A stretch of 64,000 nt of DNA from Streptomyces paludis (GTDB lineage: Bacteria; Actinomycetota; Actinomycetes; Streptomycetales; Streptomycetaceae). Below the pieces are notes generated by a model. It did no database searches and was not told the origin of the DNA. It was given only the letters and a program-made list of their open reading frames with translations. How positions within the stretch are numbered: the stretch's first letter is position 1; the number at the start of each line of letters is the position of its first letter. The position numbers were made by a program, and so were the translations under genes. Where the stretch lies: the NCBI RefSeq assembly GCF_003344965.1, contig NZ_CP031194.1, positions 868,001 through 932,000 on the forward strand, read 5' to 3'. Below, in pieces: positions 59,779-64,000 of this stretch.

Positions 59779-61109
59779 CGGGCGGTCCCCTCGGTGGTGG
59801 CCCGGGCCAGCAGCAGCTGCTGCACATCGAGATAGCCGGAGCGGAAACCCGCCTCGGAGTAGGCGAGATAGAAGGTCCACAGCCTGCGGAAGACCGCGTC
59901 AAAGCCGAGCGCGTCGACCTCGCCGGCCCGCTCGGTGAAGCGCTCGCGCCAGAGCCGCAGCGTCTCGGCGTAGTGAGGTCCGTAGCCGTCGCGGTCAGCG
60001 ACGAGCAGCGTGGTGTGCTCGGCGGTGAGCTGCTCGATCGCCTCGACGGACGGCAGGAATCCGCCGGGGAAGACGTACTTCTGGATCCAGGTGTGGGTGT
60101 CCCGGGAGGCGAGCATCCGGTCGTGCGGCATGGTGATCGCCTGGAGGGCGATCCGGCCGCCGGGCGCGAGCAGCCGGTCCAGCGTGGTGAAGTACTCGGG
60201 CCAGAACTCGGCGCCCACGGCCTCGATCATCTCGACGCTGACGATGGCGTCGAAGACGCCCGTCACCTGCCGGTAGTCGCACAGCTCGACGCTGACGCGG
60301 TCCGCGAAGCCCGCCGCGGCGATCCGCTCGCGCGCCAGGTCGCGCTGCTCGTGGGAGAGCGTGACCGTACGGACGCGGGCGCCGCGCGCCGCCGCGCGCA
60401 GGGCCAGTTCGCCCCAGCCGGTGCCGATCTCCAGCAGCTCGCTGCCGGGGCCGACGTCCGCCAGGTCCAGCAGCCGGTCGATCTTGCGGTGCTGGGCGGC
60501 GGCGAGCAGCGACCGGTCGGCGGGGAAGCCGCGGAAGAGCGCCGAGGAGTAGGAGAGGGTGTCGTCGAGGAAGAGCGCGAACAGCTCGTTGGAGAGGTCG
60601 TAGTGGCGGCTGATGTTGTCCCGCGAGCCCTCGGGGGTGTTGCGCTGCGCGGCGGGCTGCTTCGGCGCCCAGAACGCGCGCAGCCGCTGGAGCGGCTCGG
60701 GGATCAGGGTCGCGGCCCGCTCGGCGAGCACGGTCAGTACGCCGACGAGGTCGCGGGCCTCCCACTCGCCGGCCATGTAGGACTCGCCGAAGCCGATGAG
60801 CCCGCCGGTGCCGATCCGGCGGAAGAACGCCTTGGGGTCGCGGACCTCCAGCAGCGGGCCGCCGCGCCCGAGGATCTCGTCGCCGGCGCGGGCTCCGTCG
60901 CCGTGGCAGAGCCGTACGCGCAGGGGCAGCCGGGCCAGGGCCCGCCGTACGACCCGTTCGGCGACGGCGGTCCGGAGCCAGGAGGCGGCGGGCGGCCGGG
61001 CCACGTCGGGCCAGCGCGTCTCGTCGACGACGACGGCGCCGTCCGTGGCCGTGGCGGGAGAGGACGACAGGCCGGTGGAAACCGGGGACAGCGGCGGGAA
61101 CACGCTCAC
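59775..61109 (-). CDS. ufaA1: Cyclopropane-fatty-acyl-phospholipid synthase-like SAM methyltransferase
   Basis: This 444-residue protein has an N-terminal acyl-phospholipid-binding domain and a Cfa-type SAM domain: GSRDNISRHYDLSNELFALF, LLEIGTGWGELALRAAARGA (SAM motif), SVEMIEAVGAEFWPEYFTTL and FPGGFLPSVEAIEQL. The usual bicarbonate-ligand residues of cyclopropane synthases (HYD.. and MIEAVG) are visible. It probably methylates unsaturated phospholipid acyl chains; in mycobacteria UfaA1 methylates oleate, and in proteobacteria homologues are linked to furan fatty acids. GTG 61109 with ggagg upstream overlaps the DUF1365 stop. Confidence 0.9.
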   Translation of the reverse strand: MSVFPPLSPVSTGLSSSPATATDGAVVVDETRWPDVARPPAASWLRTAVAERVVRRALARLPLRVRLCHGDGARAGDEILGRGGPLLEVRDPKAFFRRIGTGGLIGFGESYMAGEWEARDLVGVLTVLAERAATLIPEPLQRLRAFWAPKQPAAQRNTPEGSRDNISRHYDLSNELFALFLDDTLSYSSALFRGFPADRSLLAAAQHRKIDRLLDLADVGPGSELLEIGTGWGELALRAAARGARVRTVTLSHEQRDLARERIAAAGFADRVSVELCDYRQVTGVFDAIVSVEMIEAVGAEFWPEYFTTLDRLLAPGGRIALQAITMPHDRMLASRDTHTWIQKYVFPGGFLPSVEAIEQLTAEHTTLLVADRDGYGPHYAETLRLWRERFTERAGEVDALGFDAVFRRLWTFYLAYSEAGFRSGYLDVQQLLLARATTEGTAR

Positions 61110-61852
61110 TTCACACCCTCCTGGGGGCTGTGGTGGGGACGGGGGCGCACGGGAAGCCGGCGCAGCAGAAGCCGGATGCCGTGCAGTCGGATGCCGGCGG
61201 AGACGACGGCGGTGGACCAGGGATGGCGCAGGGCGGTACGCAGCAGGGTGCGGGCGGTGGCGGGGCGGCGCTCGCCCCGTACGGTCGCGGTGAACGGACC
61301 GCCTCGCGGCCGGTCGAGACGGACCGTCAGGTTGAGGCGCGCGCCCGGTTCCGGCAGCCGCATGGTGTAGGCGCCGTCGACCGGGAAGAACGGCGAGACG
61401 TAGAACTCCTTGTCGACCGTGGCCGGTCCGGTGCCGTCGCCGCCGGGCCGCAGCAGATAGCAGTGGCGCTCGCCGTAGGTGTTGTGGACCTCCGCGACCA
61501 CGCACAGCGGCGCGCCGTCGGGTCCGTGGCACCAGTAGAGCGTCAGCGGATTGAAGACGTAGCCGAACACCCGGGCGTGCGCGAGCATCGTCACCCGGCC
61601 GCCCGCCAGGTCGATCCCGTGGGTGGCGAGGAACGCGTCGAGTCCGGCGCGGATGGTCGGGCGCGTACCGCCGAAGTGGTCGCGGGCGTCGAACCGGGCG
61701 AGCGGGCGCAGCGGCGGGGGCAGCCGGGGCGGCCGGTCGGGGTCGATCAGCCACATGTAGGTGCGGTGGCGCAGGGTGTAGCGGGTGGGGGTCGTCCGGA
61801 CATGGCCGATCAGACAGGTGTAGAGCGCCGGGACGGTGGCCGGGCGCGTCAC
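61106..61852 (-). CDS. DUF1365 protein
   Basis: This protein of about 248 residues has the DUF1365 motifs VPALYTCLIGHVRTTPTRYT, LRHRTYMWLIDPDRP, ARVFGYVFNPLTLYWCHGPD and HNTYGERHCYLL. The family is nearly always found with Cfa-like and amine-oxidase-like genes in lipid-modification operons; its reaction is unknown. GTG 61852 overlaps the FAD-oxidoreductase stop (GTGA); a GTG one codon earlier (61855) is possible. The C-terminus overlaps the Cfa gene by 4 bp. The mycobacterial counterpart is Rv0448c. Confidence 0.92.
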   Translation of the reverse strand: MTRPATVPALYTCLIGHVRTTPTRYTLRHRTYMWLIDPDRPPRLPPPLRPLARFDARDHFGGTRPTIRAGLDAFLATHGIDLAGGRVTMLAHARVFGYVFNPLTLYWCHGPDGAPLCVVAEVHNTYGERHCYLLRPGGDGTGPATVDKEFYVSPFFPVDGAYTMRLPEPGARLNLTVRLDRPRGGPFTATVRGERRPATARTLLRTALRHPWSTAVVSAGIRLHGIRLLLRRLPVRPRPHHSPQEGVK

Positions 61853-63159
61853 CACGTCACCCCCAGCGCCGCCGCCGCGTCGACGCCCGAGCGGCAGCCG
61901 TCCTCGTGGAATCCCCAGCCGTGGTACGCCCCCGCGTAGGCGGTGACGGGTCCGGAGAGTCCGGGCAGCAGCCGCTGGGCGGCGACGGAGTCGGGGGTGT
62001 AGACGGGGTGTTCGTAGACCATGCGGGCGAGGACGCGGTCCTGGTCGACGCGGTCGGCGCCGTTGAGGGTGACGACATAGGTCTCGGCCGCGTCGAGCCG
62101 CTGGAGCCGGTTCATGTCGTAGCTGACGCGGACCCCGCCGGAGCCGGCGTCGCACGACGGCATGGCGAAGTTCCAGGAGGCGCGGGCGCGCGGGGCGCGC
62201 GGCAGCACACCGGTGTCGGTGTGGAGCTGGGTGGGGTTGCGGGAGTAGCGGAACGCGCCGAGGACGCGCCGCTCGTCGTCGGTGGCGTCGGCGAGCAGCC
62301 GTAGCGCCTGGTCGGGGTGGACGGCGACGACCACGGAGTCGTAGTGCGCGACGGCGCCGTCCTCGGTGCCGATCTCGACCCCGCCGGAGTGGCGCCGGAC
62401 GGACCGTACGGGGGTGGCGGTACGGACGGCGTCCACATGTTTGGCGACGCGCTCGACATACGCGCGCGAGCCGCCGGTGACGGTCCGCCAGACCGGTGAG
62501 CCCTTGACCGAGAGCAGTCCGTGGTGGGCCATGAAGCGGAACAGATAGCGGGCGGGGTAGCGCATCGCCGTCCCGGCGTCGCAGGACCAGACCGCCGAGA
62601 CGACCGGTGCCATGAAGTGCGAGACGAAGTACGGGGAGAAACCGCCCGCGGCGAGGAACTCGCCCAGTGTCATCCCGGAGCCGCCGCGCTCGGCCTCCCC
62701 CGCCCCGGCCGCGCCCTCCGCCGTCTCCGACGCCGCCAGCAGCGCGCGGGCCCGCCGGTGGAAGACGGGCACTTCGGTGAGCAGCCGCAGATAGCGGGGG
62801 CTGAGCGCGTTGCCCGGCCGGGCGAAGAGACCGCCGGGGCCGCGCGCGCCCGCGTATTCGAGTCCGCAGCCGTCGCACCGTACGGACATGCTCATCTCCG
62901 ACTCCTGGGTGGCGACGCCCAGTTCGCCGAAGAGCCGCAGCAGGTGCGGATAGGTCCGGCCGTTGTGCACGATGAAGCCGGAGTCGACGCGGTGCACCCG
63001 GCCGTCGGCCGCGGGCACGTCGTGGGTGTGCGCGTGCCCGCCGAGCCGTTCGTCGGCCTCGTACAGCGTCACCCCGTGCGCCCGTCCGAGGACATACGCG
63101 GCGGTCAGACCCGCCACTCCCCCGCCCACCACTGCCGTACGCGGACGTTCGCCGCTCAT
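61849..63159 (-). CDS. FAD-dependent amine-oxidase-like oxidoreductase
   Basis: This 436-residue flavoprotein begins MSGERPRTAVVGGGVAGLTA, the dinucleotide fold with GGGVAG and YEADERLGGHAHTH. It has the FAD/amine oxidase C-terminal domain (FRYSRNPTQLHTDTGVLPR, SWNFAMPSCDAGS and AGAYHGWGFHEDGC near the end). It probably oxidises or desaturates a lipid acyl chain for the Cfa-like enzyme. It is first of a four-gene overlapping operon (FAD, DUF1365, Cfa, DUF1295). The mycobacterial counterpart is Rv0449c. A SigK-type promoter lies 51 bp upstream of the ATG. Confidence 0.92.
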   Translation of the reverse strand: MSGERPRTAVVGGGVAGLTAAYVLGRAHGVTLYEADERLGGHAHTHDVPAADGRVHRVDSGFIVHNGRTYPHLLRLFGELGVATQESEMSMSVRCDGCGLEYAGARGPGGLFARPGNALSPRYLRLLTEVPVFHRRARALLAASETAEGAAGAGEAERGGSGMTLGEFLAAGGFSPYFVSHFMAPVVSAVWSCDAGTAMRYPARYLFRFMAHHGLLSVKGSPVWRTVTGGSRAYVERVAKHVDAVRTATPVRSVRRHSGGVEIGTEDGAVAHYDSVVVAVHPDQALRLLADATDDERRVLGAFRYSRNPTQLHTDTGVLPRAPRARASWNFAMPSCDAGSGGVRVSYDMNRLQRLDAAETYVVTLNGADRVDQDRVLARMVYEHPVYTPDSVAAQRLLPGLSGPVTAYAGAYHGWGFHEDGCRSGVDAAAALGVTW

Positions 63160-63209
63160 GACCGCTCCCTCGCGTCCAGTCCCGGGGGCGTACCCCCTTC
63201 ACGATGTGC

Positions 63210-63238
63210 ATTCGGGCCGGCGGCGGCGGGGGATTGGT
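63210..63238 (-). promoter_or_regulatory. SigK-type promoter of the lipid-modification operon
   Basis: On the minus strand ACCAATCC (63238-63231), 15 nt, CCGAAT (63215-63210). Identical blocks and spacing to the sigK promoter. The ATG of the first gene is 51 bp downstream. Confidence 0.8.
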
Positions 63239-63301
63239 GTCCGGCGAGAACTTCTCGGACTTTCTCGGCGCGGTACTTTTTTTCATTCGTTCGGGTTCAC
63301 G

Positions 63302-63330
63302 ACCAATCCGCCTGGCATCCCGCACCGAAT
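63302..63330 (+). promoter_or_regulatory. SigK-type promoter of the molybdopterin oxidoreductase gene
   Basis: ACCAATCC (63302-63309), 15 nt, CCGAAT (63325-63330). The GTG of the gene begins seven bases after the -10 block, so the transcript would be leaderless. Divergent from the lipid operon promoter 64 bp away. Confidence 0.78.
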
Positions 63331-63337
63331 GGCCGGT

Positions 63338-64000
63338 GTGAGCGAAGATCCGAAAGTGCCGGTATCCGAGAACAGCGACCGCGGTCCGACGGCGCGCCTG
63401 GTGCGCGGCGCCCTGGCCGCGCTCAGCGGGCTGATCACGGGCTTCACGGCGCTGGCGGTCGCGGAGCTGGTGTCGGCGGCCGTACGGCCCGAAGCGAGTC
63501 CCGTCACGGCGGTCGGCGGAGCGGTCATCGACCTGACCCCGCCCGCCCTGAAGGACTTCGCCGTACGGAACTTCGGCACCAACGACAAGCTGGTGCTCCA
63601 GCTCGGCATCCTGGCCCTCCTGGCGCTCTTCGCCATGGCGGTCGGAGTGGTCGCGCTGCGGCACCGGCTGGCGGGTTCGGCGGCGGTTCTGGTCTTCGGC
63701 GCGATCGGGGCGGTGGCGGCGGTGAGCCGTCCGGACGGCGGTCTGCCCGACGCCGTGCCCTCGGTGGTGGGCGCCCTGGTGGCCGGGGCGGTGCTCTATC
63801 TGCTGGTCACCAGGCTCACCCTCCGAACGCTCCGTCCGTACCGGGCGGCCACGGGTACGGACGGAGCCACCCTCCAGGACACCACCGTCCAGGACACGGG
63901 CGGCGGGAGCGATACCGGGAGCGGCTTCGACCGGCGCGGCTTCGTCATCGCCGCGACGGCCGCGGTGGCCGCGTCGGCCGGAGCGGGTGTCCTGGGGCAG
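63338..64000 (+). CDS. Membrane-anchored molybdopterin-dependent oxidoreductase, N-terminal part (runs past window)
   Basis: GTG 63338 opens a frame still open at the window end (221 codons visible). It starts MSEDPKVPVSENSDRGPTAR and has an N-terminal membrane module of several helices: ALSGLITGFTALAVAELVSA, LVLQLGILALLALFAMAVGV, and VGALVAGAVLYLLVTRL. Then comes an RRGFVIAATAAVAASA segment like a Tat-type or additional helix preceding the catalytic domain. This N-terminal layout is that of actinobacterial sulfite-oxidase-like molybdoenzymes; the catalytic domain itself lies outside the window, so the call rests on the N-terminus. Expected to be SigK-driven and leaderless. Confidence 0.75.
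   Translation, partial: MSEDPKVPVSENSDRGPTARLVRGALAALSGLITGFTALAVAELVSAAVRPEASPVTAVGGAVIDLTPPALKDFAVRNFGTNDKLVLQLGILALLALFAMAVGVVALRHRLAGSAAVLVFGAIGAVAAVSRPDGGLPDAVPSVVGALVAGAVLYLLVTRLTLRTLRPYRAATGTDGATLQDTTVQDTGGGSDTGSGFDRRGFVIAATAAVAASAGAGVLGQ

Overview
This 64 kb window has very high GC, GTG starts and Shine-Dalgarno-led start codons, and its gene content is that of a Streptomyces chromosome. The order pheT-pheS-histidine kinase-TrmH methyltransferase-rplT-rpmI-infC-DUF1844-sseB, followed by an ethanolamine (glnA4-type) cluster and a glycine-betaine transporter, matches what I recall of the conserved S. coelicolor chromosome around SCO1594-SCO1621. No tRNA, rRNA or CRISPR array was recognised. 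The only insertion sequence is an IS1182-family transposase cut by the left edge, followed by a gene remnant and about 400 bp of lower-GC debris (1-2071).

Layout. 2.0-8.9 kb: ArsR/MFS divergent pair, alcohol dehydrogenase, DUF1059, VOC protein, RecQ. 8.9-16.3 kb: a sugar-uptake locus (Gfo/Idh/MocA oxidoreductase, ROK regulator, lipoprotein, two permeases, secreted DUF4874/DUF4832 protein). 16.3-27.6 kb: mixed genes, including a pseudo-histidine-phosphatase, a MocR/EamA divergent pair with overlapping start codons, a secreted GHL10 hydrolase, 3-hydroxyacyl-CoA dehydrogenase, NUDIX, an NsdA-like regulator and a SpoIIE/PP2C phosphatase. 27.9-36.8 kb: translation genes (pheST, rplT, rpmI, infC) with a PAS histidine kinase. 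37.2-40.0 kb: an orphan mycosin protease with a proline-rich membrane partner. 41.4-48.2 kb: ethanolamine catabolism (SDR, ALDH, glnA4, FadR-type regulator, ethanolamine permease, gamma-glutamyl hydrolase). 48.7-57.4 kb: LysR/TDT exporter pair, XRE-cupin regulator, betaine ABC transporter, 5'-3' exonuclease, iron-regulated siderophore-interacting protein. 57.5-64 kb: a SigK/RskA ECF system with its lipid-modifying operon and a molybdopterin oxidoreductase.

Three non-coding observations stand out. (1) A structured repeat occurs three times (36921-37210, 48174-48376 inverted, 48439-48646). Two copies have identical long complementary arms around a divergent centre. The third keeps the fold through compensatory changes. 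Every copy lies directly behind the stop codon of a gene transcribed into it, with the same relative orientation. (2) Three copies of one ECF promoter, ACCAATCC-N15-CCGAAT, drive sigK, the divergently placed lipid operon and the molybdopterin oxidoreductase, which defines a local SigK regulon. (3) A shared 21-bp operator-like sequence precedes both the glnA4/regulator pair and the ethanolamine permease.

How the genes work together. The ethanolamine cluster should import ethanolamine, glutamylate it, oxidise it in the protected form and release glutamate plus a C2 amino acid. The SigK group resembles the mycobacterial Rv0449c-Rv0444c locus and probably remodels membrane lipids on redox stress. 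The betaine operon carries a candidate c-di-AMP (ydaO-type) leader, which would link osmolyte uptake to osmotic signalling.
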